Below are positions 44,279 through 57,737 of a stretch of DNA of 64,000 bases, one piece after another. Source of the DNA: Branchiostoma floridae (taxonomy: Eukaryota > Chordata > Leptocardii > Amphioxiformes > Branchiostomatidae); contig NC_049990.1 in assembly GCF_000003815.2 (NCBI RefSeq), positions 6,882,877 through 6,946,876 of the forward strand, written 5' to 3'. Within the stretch, counting starts at the first letter, position 1. The number at the start of each line of letters is the position of its first letter. Below the pieces are notes generated by a model. It saw only the letters and a program-made list of their open reading frames with translations, made no database searches and was not told the origin of the DNA. The position numbers and the translations under genes were made by a program.

Positions 44279-45385
44279 CTACTAACTACTTATAACTTTT
44301 TGTAAGAAAATGCAACATCTGACACCTGAGTTGTAAGTTATTGTACAGCTTCAATTAGTTGTGATTTCATTCAAAAGGCTGTATGAGGTAGAGCTATATG
44401 TAAATCTGTATTTGAAAATGTATTTACATGTACATGTATTATGGTTGTAAATTTCTACTAAGTAGTATAGGTTTAAAGGGAGACTAGTAACTACATGTCT
44501 AATGTATGATTACTAGCGGATATTCTAAATGAATAAACAAACAAGTTCATGGCCTTTTTTTTTCAGAAGAGCAAACAAGAGAAAAAGAGTAATTAAAGTT
44601 TTGTGCTCATCAAACTAATAATGTCAACGGGATATCCTCCAGGCTTTAGATAGATAGGATATGTCCTGTTACTGATATGATAACAATTTTTAATACCAGC
44701 TTTGATCCCCAAGTATGTCCTAATTAGTAGACACTGGTTGGCAGCAATCCTCACATGATCCTGTACAGGAAATTTGCTGTATTATATTTGGGAACTAATC
44801 TTGTAGGATTTAGATATTTCAGTACTAGTATGCAAATACAGGCAATAAGATCAATAAGATAATGATATATGGGAATGGGAAGTCTGTACTAAACATGAAA
44901 TTGTGTCAATGTAAATTTAACAATTAACATCAAAGCATTAAACACTGAATAAATTGCTAGAAGTATTGTACATGGATGTACAATGTGTATCCTAATGTTG
45001 AAATGAACTTTTCCAAGTATTGTGAAGATATAATATTACAGTTTATTGAGGAGCTAAAGCAGGATACAAGGTCTTTCCTCAACCCTTAAGACATGCAAGA
45101 ATTGCTAAGGGAGTTAGGCACCACTCTATTAAGTGTGCATCCACATTTTAGTCCAATTACCCACAGGAAAAAAGCAACAGAAGTACAACACCCTGAAAAT
45201 GATCTCTTTCCAAAAGACTTGCTGCACTGAATGTAAGATTTATGATGGAGGCTAATCATTTGGGATTTAATTAGAACCCACAAAATGATTTGGTCCTGCC
45301 CCCCTGGGTATGGGGTCCTGGAAGAGATCACAAGCCCCACCCACACCCATCCACTAATCAGCACTGTGGCACTGCTGCTGAAAGG
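44279..45385. other. No gene seen
   Basis: AT-rich non-coding sequence with one ACATGTACATGTA run near 44427. No supported feature. Confidence 0.4.
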
Positions 45386-45587
45386 AGGGTCTGCATGCTC
45401 TTTTACCTAAGGTGTAGGCAGCCTATTTTTATTTCCCGTAATTCGTAGTGAAAACCATCTTATCTGCATAATTCGTAGCGAGGCTACCAAATTTAGCGCA
45501 ATTGCCATCCTTGATTTAGCGTTATACGTAGGGGGTTCTTTTTAAATTCAGCGTAAATCATTGTCAGGACCTCCCCATGCAGACCCT
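45386..45587. mobile_element. MITE, AGGGTCTGCATG family (copy 2)
   Basis: Ends AGGGTCTGCATG and CATGCAGACCCT are perfectly inverted. The interior has TTATTTCCCGTAATTCGTAG and GATTTAGCG, the reverse complement of motifs in 14502-14702. Confidence 0.8.
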
Positions 45588-46284
45588 CTCTAATCAGTAC
45601 TGCTGGTGAAAGGAGCCCTTTCATCATCAGAGGATGTTGTGAAGTCCTCCCACTTTTACTGGAACTTTATCAAAGACAACTTCTGAGAATCTGAAAGAAC
45701 CTCCACCAACCAGTCTTGAACTTTCTTAGAGTGTGACCTGCTGAGGGATCGAGATCTGCAACCTTTTCTTAAGAGGCTGAAAGTGAAAGTTTGTTGGGAA
45801 ACTTCTTGGAAAAGGGAAAGTAAAGAGGTAAGTGAAACCTGATGTTTGGTAGAAAACACTGTGTGAGTTTGATAAATGGTTGATTTGAGGGGAACAACAC
45901 ACACGCACAGGACATTGTTACTTTTTGTTGTGCCTTGTTAAACTTTAGTGGATACTTGCCAAAACCAGAGAGCTTGTTATGTAGGAGTTTATAGTTGAAA
46001 CGACAACATACACGTAAAAGTGATGACAAATACTCCCCTGAAGTGGAGGTTTTGAAGAATTCAATAGAGACCCTCAATGGCCATTTCTACAACTAGTATA
46101 AGTTGCTGTTAAGACCTTCTACTATAGAGACAAGGGCTGCAGAGTTTGCATGCTAGCTGGGTTGTATTTGTACATTGTTGTACTCAATCGATCATCCATG
46201 GTCAGCAGTTCACGGTCAGCTATTAATTCTCTCTAATCTGAAGTGCTGATTTAACCTGTAGGTGGCATCATGCATAGTTTCTTA
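45588..46284. other. No gene seen
   Basis: Several overlapping open frames of 60-100 codons on the minus strand look random. They share no family signature and no splice-consistent structure. Confidence 0.4.
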
Positions 46285-46387
46285 GGGCCGGTTTACATGA
46301 GGCAAAAAAATGGCTTGTCCTAAAAATGTCCGTGATGCACGGCGTGTGTCCTGGGACGCTTTTTTTTTGCCTCGTGTAAATTGGCCC
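46285..46387. mobile_element. PIF/Harbinger-like MITE with TTA duplication
   Basis: A 103-bp element has ends GGGCCGGTTTACATGAGGCA and TGCCTCGTGTAAATTGGCCC, flanked by TTA (46282-46284 and 46388-46390). Confidence 0.85.
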
Positions 46388-48289
46388 TTATTGTTTAGGC
46401 TTGACAGGCCCTTCCCCAAGTCCTAATTAACTTATTTCAGGGTTTTCTTGCATTGAAGATCACAATCCTGTGAATTACATTTGTATTACTGATTGTCTGC
46501 CTTGCAAACTTTCCTATGGTCATCATTACAGTTAGCGGTCCATCAGCCACAGCCGCATCCTTATCATGTGCTTTAACAAGCCCCAAGCTAAAAGTTGAAC
46601 CAAATTGAGGTCGTTGACCATGCTGGGAGAACAGTTGTCTATGAACTATACCATACTACTTGGTGTTGACTTATATGCTGCAGTACCTAAAACACTGCTA
46701 GGGGGCCAAAAATCATTATGTTTCTTCAGGACTTGAAGAACCATATCAAAACCCATACAAATTCATGAAAATGATCTTGAGTTATAGCAAGAAGCTTCCC
46801 TATAACCTTGTTGATTATAGGTACTGATACACATGCATTGTACTGTTTCAACTGGAAACTAAAACATCACCAATTAGCTGCCTTCCCCTTAACAGCAAAA
46901 GAAAGCTCCTGGAATTCAAAACGATTTACAAAACTTTCCAGATGAAGGGGCCTTCACATTACTTTGTCATCCAAACCACTGGGTGAGATTGACCTGTTTT
47001 CATCTCCATGCCCCTGTAGCAAATCGATCCTCTGTAACCAATCAGCAGGATGGAAGCGTGAGGCAGACGTGTCAGCTGTCAATCATCCAGGCAGGCACCC
47101 TTTGATCAGTCTCAAGATGAGACAGAAGCCGGTCCCTTGAGGATTCTGAGTGATACCTGTCAGTTTGCTTCTAAATCAAACAGATACTGTACATTCCACA
47201 GTCCACTATAAAGTGTAGATACATACCACACACTTCCCTTTTGTTGTTTATTCACGTAAGTGGTTAATACTACGTAACAGTTTCTGTACCTTTTAAAGAA
47301 CTATGATTTGTAAGTTGTCTGAGAAGTCAACAGCTTCTTTCAAGTATTATCTGTTAAAAGTACCAGTATGCAATTCAGCCTGTTGCTATGATTTACTTAT
47401 CGTAGCCGATCAAAATGATTATAGTAATCTCTCCATCAGTCCATCTCTCCATGCATCCCTCTTTGATTCCCTGTTCCCTCCATCCACCCGAATGGGCCAC
47501 ACTATACTATAGCTACACTTAGCAGCTTGGGTCCAGTGAAACATCCCCTACCTAGCCCACACATGGGAGATGGTGACCAGGCTATAAGAGTAAAGTTGAA
47601 AGTGATGGCAAAATTTGTATCCTGGCCAACATGTCTAACCTCACCCTTGGACACCAGGAACCAACCTATTACTACATATAGGAACTGGAGGTCTGCACTT
47701 TGTAATGGCCAACATTTGGTCATCAAGTAGGAAGCTTGACCTTGCTCTCAGGCCTGCCCATTTCAAGATCTAAGTCGATTAGACTTTGCGTGACTGGTGT
47801 GTGCTTGTAGCATTTCCTGTAGAACTCTTAATGGCCTGATCCCCAATTAGTGTTAAGCTAATTATAAGGATTTTGTGTGACAAACATCCCTTGAAGTTGA
47901 AATTCAGAGGAATACATAACAATGCCCCTGAGCATATTTTGCTTCTAAGACTTCTCAAGTCAAGGTTAAGACACTCCATTTGAAAGGAAACTTTGGAACA
48001 GAGTGCCATCATACACATCACTTACTTTTGATGGAGAAGTAAAAACAAAGCTTAAATCATAGCGGGATGAAATTAGTGAATATTTGTAAACCCATGGGGG
48101 TCTGTGGTGTGGGTAGGTGGGGGTTTGACCTTGGGTAGGTGGGGGGTTGACCTTGATGGCCCCACATCCTGCTTGCCCTCCAGGTGTCTTAAGATCTTTG
48201 GTGTCAAGTTTTAGATCTTATCTTTCCTGAATGTTTGTTAGTCGCAGCCTTGGAACTGACCACTTGTCTCTGACTGCTCTGACATGTGT
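46388..48289. other. No gene seen
   Basis: Non-coding. It includes a G-rich stretch at about 48096-48152 (GGGTAGGTGGGGG twice) next to two TTGACCTTG sites. Confidence 0.4.
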
Positions 48290-48436
48290 TAGCCTGAGTA
48301 CCATCCTCCGTAGTGACCGCTGGCTCAATACTTTCGCTTGCTAACCACGGTTATGCCTACAGAGGATGTTAGTGACCGCTGGCTCAATACTTTCGCTTGT
48401 TAACCACGGTTATGCCTACAGAGGACGGTACTTAGA
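48290..48436. repeat. 59-bp tandem duplication inside an inverted-end element
   Basis: A 59-bp unit starting TAGTGACCGCTGGCTCAATA occurs twice (48311-48369 and 48370-48428) with about two mismatches. Outer sequences GAGTACCATCCTCCGTA and AGAGGACGGTACTTA are inverted. This suggests a MITE with a duplicated core. Confidence 0.8.
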
Positions 48437-48544
48437 CTAGACATGTGTACCACTTAGTAATATACTACTTTACTTTTACTCGAACAAAGGACATAACAGA
48501 AATTGGAATTTGGATCCGAGGCAGGTGCCAAATAAAAGTTAAAA

Positions 48545-48658
48545 AGTACCTGGCCATGCTTATAGCTCCCAAGTCTCTTCTGTCCTCTCCGCAAATACGT
48601 CTGGCCCGGTTGATAGACGTTAAGAGACTCGGGATCTATAATAGGGCTGGATACCAGG
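48545..48658. mobile_element. MITE, CCTGGTATCCAGCCGTATTATAG family (copy 2)
   Basis: Diverged left end TATAGCTCCCAAGTCTCTTC and right end GGGCTGGATACCAGGC. An internal inverted pair (AAGTCTCTT and TTAAGAGACTCGGG) matches the family layout. Confidence 0.6.
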
Positions 48659-49346
48659 CAAGGAGAGACCCCTGCCCTGCAACCAAAGTTGTGAGTTCAG
48701 GTTTCCAAAGAAGATGCTAGAACAGGATGGATACACCAGGCTAGCAGTGTGGCATGTACCTCATCACCTTCTCTACAGGTGGTATGGAAACTGTAATGAC
48801 CTCCTGACCTACTCTGTGACCTTCATAAGGTTAGCATTACATGACACAGTGCCCTTGTAACACACTGAACAAATCCCTGAAATAATCACATGCCATGGAA
48901 CATGTACAGTGATGGCTGTATAATGGGTGATGAATGAATATCCAAGACACTAGAATACCACTAGAATAATGTTTTCTCAATGTTAAGAGCATTACCTTCT
49001 GCTAAGTTGCAGACTCTTGACATTTTAGATGGATTATATTCAGGTCACTGATCACAGAGTAACAGGAGAAAAGGCATGAGCCTCAAGCAGATCTTCAAGA
49101 GCAAAATTGTGATAGTTTCCAGACTCTGACTGCTAGGATGGACAGTACCATCAGAAAACAATGCATTTATCAAGTCATAATCTTCCCATCCAACCTCTGC
49201 TTGGAGAGTATTAAATGTCCCCAATCACCTTGGCCAAGGTTACCCCTACTCTTCTGTGTGTTGGAAACTACCTGTGGGGCTTTGATGCCTGAGGGTCAGG
49301 GGACCAAAGACATAGCTCAGATTATGCAGTACCTGATGCAGTTGTA

Positions 49347-49446
49347 GCCTGTTATCCTGTCCTACGTATTATAGCCGTATTTACGGAGAGGACAGAGGAG
49401 ACACGGGAGCTATAATACGGCTGGATTATATTAGTGGATACCAGGC
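49347..49446. mobile_element. MITE, CCTGGTATCCAGCCGTATTATAG family (copy 3)
   Basis: Contains AGCCTGTTATCCTG, TACGTATTATAGCCGTATT, GAGAGGACAGAGGAGAC and GGAGCTATAATACGGCTGGA. The right end GGATACCAGGCT is separated by a short insertion. Confidence 0.65.
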
Positions 49447-49939
49447 TAAGCCAGTTGAACTCCTTCAGCCTCCTTGACCATTACCGGTATATTAAGAACA
49501 TTTCTCTTCCATTGATTTAGGGATCTGGTGCCAGTTCATTTAGGAGATAGTGGAAGCACATGGAAGGGAGAGGAAGATTGTGGGACATTCAGATGATATC
49601 AGCCTGGTATCAGGCCAGATGTCAGAACCTACATTCTCCAGACTTCAAAGTGGTTACCAGTCATTAACTTTAATCTATGGGTTGACCTCATAAGGCCTTG
49701 GAAAATAATGCTGTGTTTTATGGCTACCTGACCAACCCCAGCAAAACTTGTTTTGTTGGGGCGGATGTTGGTAAGGAAAACAAAATTTTCAATCTGACAT
49801 CTGAGTCATGAAATTCATGTCAGAATTTGCTGACCCTGAATGGAAGTAATTTGGCTTACACAGGAAATTAAAAAGATAACATAATTTGCTACTCTCTCAC
49901 CTGGTTAACAAATACATGCACTAACTTCTATATCAATTC

Positions 49940-50230
49940 ATCTTCCAGCACTGAACTAAGCTTTCAACTTGGCCAACAGCTGTTCCCTGTTCTAAGAGTC
50001 TTTGCTCGTTAGATTTAGATTTCTCTATCTCACCATTATCTTCAAGCATTGAACTAAACTTTCAACAGGCAGCACCTGTTCATTGTCAGTTAATTATAGA
50101 CTAATTTGATTTACATGATCTGTAACACTTTTACCGCCAGTAAAGCATTGAACTAAACTTTCATCTTGACTTTGAACTTTGCCTGCACCTGTCCCTAGTT
50201 TGTTGCTGATAGAGCTGTTAGATTTACGTG
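49940..50230 (+). repeat. About 100-bp degenerate tandem array (three units)
   Basis: GCATTGAACTAAACTTTCA or a close variant occurs at about 49950, 50047 and 50145, a spacing near 100 bp. CACCTGTTC/CACCTGTCC/AGCTGTTCC and TTAGATTTA blocks follow each. Non-coding. Confidence 0.65.
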
Positions 50231-52239
50231 TAGATTTAGGTTACAACAAAGATTGGAATGTCCGCTTTTCCTCCCCATCTTTCCAAAGTAACACCTCAGG
50301 TTTCCTCCCCCACTACACCTCCCGCTCCTAAACTTGAACCATTTGTGCGTAATCTGGCAAAGGGACGTGACCTTCGGGGACCTGAAGCCTCAAGGTCAAC
50401 TGGTCAAGTACAACTGACACCATAGGAGGGATGTTTTCTGTTATGACCAGAAAAAACAAAGATAATATTGACCTGCAGGGTTGGCTGGGGGTTAATGGTT
50501 TCTTAATAGGTTATTACAACATGGTGTGATGTTCATTATCAGGTGTTAATAGCTCCACAGTCAGTTGATATCAGTTATTGTTAGCAGGTTGTTAAACTTA
50601 TAGATACCATATGGATGTTTATGTCATAGCACTGATCATGGCACTGTATGCACTGTTGACATAAGTACTTTATACCAAACCTACACCACATCAAAAGCCA
50701 TTCAGAGGTTCTCTTAAAGTTGTACTGACCATAAATATCTGGAAACATGCACAAACAAACAAACAAACAAACAGATTGACAGATACATCATAAACAATAC
50801 CTCTTTTTCAAGCTCTTCAGCTCTTAAGTACAAATGACAATTGACAACACTCCATCCAGAAAGATCTGAAAGAACAAAAAAACGACTCAAAACCCAATAC
50901 CACCTCTGGGAGAAAATACTACAAAGGGTTCTTTCTAGTCTAGGTATATTGTACATGTATATTAGACATCTAATACTTGGCTAGATGGTTTAACTAATTT
51001 ACCAAATTGGCGATTCGTTATTCTTAGTTTAACCTACAAAGTATTGAAGCTTTTTCTATGCAACATAAGAATTGAGACCTACCATATGTCTTACTGTCAG
51101 ATTAGATGCGATTACACAGTGGGGCAATGGAGTAATGCCAAAAGAACATGGATTCGCAGGATTTGTGTTCCATTTGCTGGGCTTAAACATGTACGTCTCA
51201 GTGACAGAAACTTAATCATTACAAATGGAGTGTCTTAACCCATATCAACATAACAGTTATGGTTGGAGCTTTTCCAACTCTCAAAGTAGACTTCTCTTAC
51301 AGTATCGAAATGGCAGATACAAAATAGTTCCCAAAGTCAGACTTAATATGTGGTTGGTGGGGGTACAGAACAGGAAGATAAACCACATGACTGTCTAAAA
51401 CCTGGCTTTGTTTTATATCCCAGTGGTTTTCTCTACCAGTAGGTGGACTTAACTATGGAGGTGTTTCTCATAGCGAAGTGTTACACCATAATTATCTGTA
51501 AGCAGATGTTAGGGTCTACGATTGTAAAGTTTGCTGAGCTGCAAACATAACATTTCATAAGTGTGGAAGAAAAATTCATTGCATTTGTTACATAATTTTG
51601 GTGATAATGACTACTTCAAGACTAAAAAGGCTGAATCCAAGTCTAACGAGATAAGTAAGACCTCAAGGAAGACCTAAAAAAGGGATAAGGCCTTAAGCTG
51701 TTAAGGTCTCATCCCACCTAACCACAGAACCAACCCCTTAACCAGGCACCTAACCACAAAACCACAACATCAAAGGATAACAAGGCTGGACATCTGGGTT
51801 CACTTTCCTGAAGGAAACTCCATGGAGTTATCAGGGACAGGGGCACTGAAGCAGCCTTGGAGTCGTCCCAAAGTCTGCTGAACTTCCTCAACTCCTCTTT
51901 TCTTTGGAAAGTTGCAATTGTTTACTTAGGAAAGAAGTGATGAAGATGCCATATTTGAGAGTTATTTTAAAAGATGGAAGAGACCCAAGAGTGAGGATAT
52001 TAGCATATCATTTGACAGTAAGTTTGTAATTGCAGGATAAGCTCACACAAGAGGACTGTCTGAAAACTTCCTATTGAAGCAAGGATATAAAAGCTCCTTG
52101 ATTGAAGGTATGTAATGTATGGTATGTGAGGTGAGGTGAATGGACAGGAAGGCTGAAAGAGGGTTTCAAAGAAACTTATCAGCTTAGTCAGCTGCCAACC
52201 AGAAGGTGTGGCCTTCAAGATGATACCAAATCAAGGATT
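50231..52239. other. No gene seen
   Basis: Non-coding, with short chance frames only. At about 50364-50400 a TGACCTT and an AAGGTCA half-site face away from each other. Confidence 0.4.
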
Positions 52240-52960
52240 GCAGTTTCAGAAGGATTCTTATAAATTTTATGATGAGTCCTTAGTTCTGAACTGGATTTTA
52301 AAGAAAATTTCTGCTCTCAAAATATGCTAAAACCATAAAATAAATTCAATTCAAGACTCAAGGTGATTTGGCAGTTTGACAGACTGTTTCTTTCATTTCT
52401 ATGATGAGTCTTCAACTCTGATCAACTTGATGCTCTAAAATAGTGAAATCAAGATTGTAAAGACAATTTCTGAGGTCTGCTGTTGAAGCAGAAATTCAGT
52501 TAGGCTCAAAGTGTGGCCTTGGTGACCTACTGGTCTAACCTTGCAAAGAAGAGGATTTGGCAATTTGACAGACTGATTTCTATGATGAGCTTGCACATTT
52601 AGTTTTGCACTTGATACTCTACAAGATCAAGATCAATACCTTTGGGCATTGTTTAAGTCATGTTCCATTTCTTTGGGCAAGGCACACCAGCTTTTTTTGA
52701 TCATCTCATTTTCTTGAGTGCACACCTTTTGTACTTGATGCACTGTTAGTCATAAATTAAGATGCTCAATGCCTGGAGCAGAATTCCAGTCATGCTTCTT
52801 TCCGAGGATAAGGAACCAGATATCTTATGGTCTGACCTTCCAGAATTTGACTCCTTTTTGGCGATTTGACAGACTGATTTTTAGATGAGCCCTCACCTTT
52901 CGATCTTGAACTTGATGCTCTTTGAGATATTCAGACTGTCGTGTGGTAAAACGATCGTCT
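52240..52960 (+). repeat. Long-period degenerate repeat, GATTTGGCAATTTGACAGACTG type
   Basis: The block GATTTGGCARTTTGACAGAC, followed by TTCTATGATGAG and CTTGATGCTCT, appears at about 52366, 52554 and 52861. A partial unit lies near 52268 (TTTTATGATGAGTCCTTAG). Spacing is irregular (about 190 and 307 bp). No reading frame is shared between the units. Confidence 0.65.
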
Positions 52961-55900
52961 TGCTCAATCTCTAAGGAGTAGAAAGGAACCAAAGCTTTTC
53001 TTGATCACCTAGTAATTTTCTGGAGAGCATGAAGAGCTGTAAGAATCACCTTGATACTTGATATTACTCTGCACAATTCAATCAAACTTGTAGAGAGACG
53101 AAGGGCAAAACAATGCATGTGAATCCATTTACAAATGTATAAGAAACCACCTGTCCATCTTTAGGCAAATACTACATCAGGGCTGTCTACAGCATACTTT
53201 AATTATTTCTTTTCTACCCCTCATGCATGAGTCATTGTCTACAATTTTTACTGTAAATCTGTTATTGTAAGCAAACAAAAATGCATTTTTATCAATTTCG
53301 TGTGATAAATTTATTTTAGATGCATGGGGTGCCAACACGTACGTTATTTTCATGGGATGGAAAGTCAGTCCTGAAGACTGTGAGTCCTGCACCAGTCTGT
53401 ATATTGAGTTCATGCATCTTTATTGGATTGGGAATTTTGGGATTCTTTAAGTCGCTTATTTGGCAAAGACCAGCACATTCCGGAAACTTACAAGCCAAAA
53501 GATCTACATGTCCATGTACAAAATGTATTCACAGGCACGTTTGTGTCAGCTATCTGCCATCCACGCGAGCTTAAAGGTTGCATGTACATGCCACAACACC
53601 CTGACATTGAAACAGAGCTACAAGCATGTAAGTCCTAACCCCCATCTTCATCACCTGGAAAGGATTCACCATAGCTATCTATGTCCTGATGGGTCAGCTT
53701 GAAGTAAGTGTCAGTTTCTGAGCTGGTATAGAAAAACATACAGTCTAGAGGCCTTGACACAGATACTTACAGTCTCTACAAAACATCTTGGTCAAGTGGA
53801 AAATTGAAGATGTCCTTCATGATAGGGCAATGTAGAAGATCCTATTTTAGATGATTGACAAGAGATGTTGCTCAGGAGCTCAAATACAACTCTGGTATAT
53901 CTATTAGGTCTTTGCACTCAGTCTCAGGCAAGCTCAGTCTCCCAGCTAATATCATCTACCCAATTTTGCTCAATTCCTTGCAACACCTAATGCATGAACC
54001 AGCCATTCCTCCAAAATACTTTTTTTAAAACCAGACTTCTCTGTATTTCACAACCATTTAGACGTACATTGCATAACATAACATGTATTTGTTCTTGAAA
54101 ATTGAAATTTGAGAAGAACTCACATGATGCAAGTGCATCGGTATTTCATATAAGCTTCACGGAGACTTTACTTCAGAATCTTCATTTACAAACTGTAAGT
54201 GTCAGATGACCAAGTATATTCATTTTGGCACTTATATCAATTTCAAGAGTTTGTGGTATCTTTGAGTTGTCAGAGCAATAGTTCAAACAATGCAAGACAG
54301 AAGAAATGGTTGCAGGTGCGATGAATTTACCGTGTGAGGTCACAGCAAAAAAAACAGTGGCTTAAACACAGAAAATTCAAGTCAAGACCTACAGTGTCAG
54401 GAGAACATGCCTTTGATTGATATATCATCAAAGCAGCTTTCACAATATGTGTCTTTGATAGACCTAAAGCGATACAGACCAGACAACAATGTACACAGAA
54501 TGTATCACTCAGTGTTGGCCCAGTCTACCCAACCGCACCTGAGCAAACAGCAACTGTCCCAGTTTCATACAATCAGGTAAACTACGGTAAATGGGAATGT
54601 CTCAGAGATGCTGGCTGGTATGGATTCTGGAACTTTTGAAGTCCCTTTTGATCTAGAAGACACAAGGAAAGACTTTACCGAAGGAAAGCAGTACTGAAAC
54701 TAAAATCTATACCAAGGCAGCTCAAATCAAAGCAGTCATTTTTTACGTCATAGACAAATTGATAAGAAGACTGAGAAAATGGAACAAAATATATAACAAG
54801 TACATTAATATGTACTACATAAAACAGTTATAATTGTCTTTCAGAACCTTGCAAGGAAAAGAGATTATAGCAAGATGTCAATTTGTTCCAGAAGTTATTA
54901 TCAAGTCCTTTTTGACAGACTTATGAAAAGCAAACAGTATGATTCTACAACTTTCGTGGTCTTAAAAAAATCAATTCCCTGACATTTGAAAAAGCCTGTC
55001 ACACTGTGAACTACTGTGAACAGCACATGAAATTCACCTCCGGGCACTTCAAAGCCACAGGAATATGGCAAAGGGAAGTCCAAGTAGACACAGGGGAGCA
55101 AACTGGCCACAATGTTGTCTTTGTAATTTCCTGGATCATTTCCTACAGAGTAGTTATTTACACAACAGCTGTTTTTACTGATATCTCCCCATGCTAGGGC
55201 CAAAGGGGTTCTCTATGGAGATCAAAGAAACATGGCCAACAGCTTTATCTATAAAAGCTTGGAGAGGTAGTTTCAAATATCATTAAGATATCATCATCAT
55301 CACTAAGATATCATGAACTTATGCCTGTAGTATGAAATGGCATCATTATAGTCATACTCTACTCTACACTTAATTTCTTTGTCATTGGTCAAACCAAGGA
55401 GTTCAAGAAGCTTAGTGCTTGAGACAGTGTCACACTTTTCCAATAGCTGACACTCTGTGTAATGACCTAGGTTTGCAACAGTCTGCTTAATTTCTATATG
55501 AATGAAGTGCACCATGTAATATTCACCATTGTACATTGGCTTCTTTTTACAGTGTACTTGTACTTATAAAATTTGTGAAAGGTCACTACAGATTAATAAG
55601 ATACCACAAATATTCATTTCGTACAACAACTATACACACTACAGATTTAATTGCCAAGTTAAAAAACAGTAAAAACCTCTTTTTCCATCCTTAGAAACTG
55701 CAACTGATACCACCAAGAAAGTGAAATGTTGACTGACAAAGGTGCAGGCTGAGTGATTATCGTACAAATTGTAGTCCTCTGTGGTGCCTCATTAACACAA
55801 ACTTCTTACCCCTTGATCCACCTCATCCCGAACATCCTGTCAGTGAGCGGAACGGCCCACCCAGCACTGATGTTGGCTGACATGTCCAACACTTCCCCCC

Positions 55901-57737
55901 TCAGGGGTGGTGCTGTTTGATCTTTTATGAGCCTGAGAAGAGCATGATAAAAGCTACAGGGAATTTTCACACATCTGCTCCCTGCTTCAGAATGCAGAGG
56001 AACACAACTGTCTTCCAACAGCTTGCAAAGGAAGCAAGACATTTCGGCATGTCATTCGGACTGTCCTCCTCTAACCACAAAATTTATTGTTTCCTTGTCT
56101 CAGTGAAGGATGTATTTTTCTTCACACTTTGCTGACATCAGCATTAATCTTGTTCCAAGAAATGTTGTACATCTTGCTCCTAGCACTTGAATAATGAGAT
56201 GTTAGGCCGTACCACTGCTATGCTTTAAAAGGGGGACATACAACTTCAGGTAACATTTGTCTCTATTTCAGTAATTTACAATGTATCTATAAAAAAAATC
56301 TTTAAATCAGTACTAGTGTACCCGATATGTTTTGCTTTAGGAGTACAATACATAATTGTATGACTATAAGGAAATAAGAGCTCCTTTAGCTTCCCCATAT
56401 CTGGGTTGGTATCTCCCGTGACACACATTTTTACCTGACAGTTCCCCCAAAGTTGTAAGGAGCAGACAGGCGCTCTGTGTGAACAGGGTAAAGTAGTGTC
56501 AGATTCTTTAGCTTCTGACAGACAAGAAATACAGGTATGTACATATATGTTTTCTTTACTCATTTAGAAAAAAATAATACTAGACCGTTCTAGAAATTAT
56601 GTATTTGTAGACAAAAAACCTTACAACTTTGGTGACTTTCTAAATGTTTTGTTTGGAAGGTAAATTGTAAGGATGTCCAAAAACTGGTGCTAACTTACAT
56701 TGTAGCTGACAATATATATGGTTGCACCTGTCTTGTCCTACAGCTACTAATTTGGTGCACGTATATTGATGATGCAGTACACATATAGCAATTTTCATCC
56801 CTTCCAGCTATCAACCATTATTCTTTCCCAAGGTGACATTGGCATTCAGTGAAATGAAGTAAAGAAGAACACAACTTAAAAGCCACTTTCACTATGATCC
56901 AGTAAACACCTTGGCAAACCAATTGGGGATTATATTACCCAATCCAGAGTTAGTAGACCATGCCTAATCAAATCTAGATAGAAATCAGATATCAGCAGTT
57001 CCTTCTGATTTTAATCAGGGGTGATAATTGGGATACTTAATTGTCTTTCAACTGATTATAGCTTTTTCTTCTACGTACAATATTCCGTTATGCACTGGCA
57101 AGCGTAATTGAGGCATATGTACCAATGTACAAGACAAAGTTTTAAAAATTGACAATAATTAACAAATTCTTCCAGTAATTCAACTGTGTGACTTCTATTG
57201 TGTAAACAAACCCTTTCACAGTTAGGAGCAGATGAACATGGAAAAACAACATATGATTTTGATTAAGACCTTGTTAGCTCATCCTCCCTGGATGGAAGGA
57301 ATGGTTTGAAAACAAACAGCTAGAATATACAAATATGTAGTTGTTGCATTTAGCAGCATTTACATGTATCTCTATATAATTTTTTTTACAATCACCGATC
57401 TTTGTTTCAACTTGTAACTGGCATTGTAGAAAGTTTCTGCGTTTTCTAATCTCCAAGCAGATGTAGGTCATGATCACTCATGTTTTGAGGCATTTTATTT
57501 TCTGTTTTTTCTGTCGGCAGTTTGCATTTTTTGTACGTACATTATTTTGAAGAAAGCCTCAAAATGTTTGTAAAACATCTTTTTGGAGGTAAGACTTTTT
57601 AGGTAAATGTTGTAGAGAAACTTGTCGTACAACTGACCATGCCAGGGCAAAACTTCACTTCCTGAGCATTACATCTCGCAAGAAGCTTTGCTCAGATGAC
57701 CAAAGAAGTAGAAACCATGGAAACTGTAGGAAAATAC
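52961..57737. other. No gene seen
   Basis: AT-rich non-coding sequence. Overlapping chance frames at 53320-53702 occur in all three plus frames and show no family signature. No RNA gene or strong repeat was recognised. A short TCTCCAAGCAGATG end fragment near 57450 relates to the foldback at 57738. Confidence 0.4.

Noticed and set aside
45769-46077. Minus-strand frame of 102 codons
   Set aside because: Composition is random, there is no homology signal and it overlaps other chance frames in the gene-poor region.
53320-53702. Three overlapping plus-strand frames of 71-84 codons
   Set aside because: All three frames are open at once, which points to low stop density rather than coding. No family signature is present.
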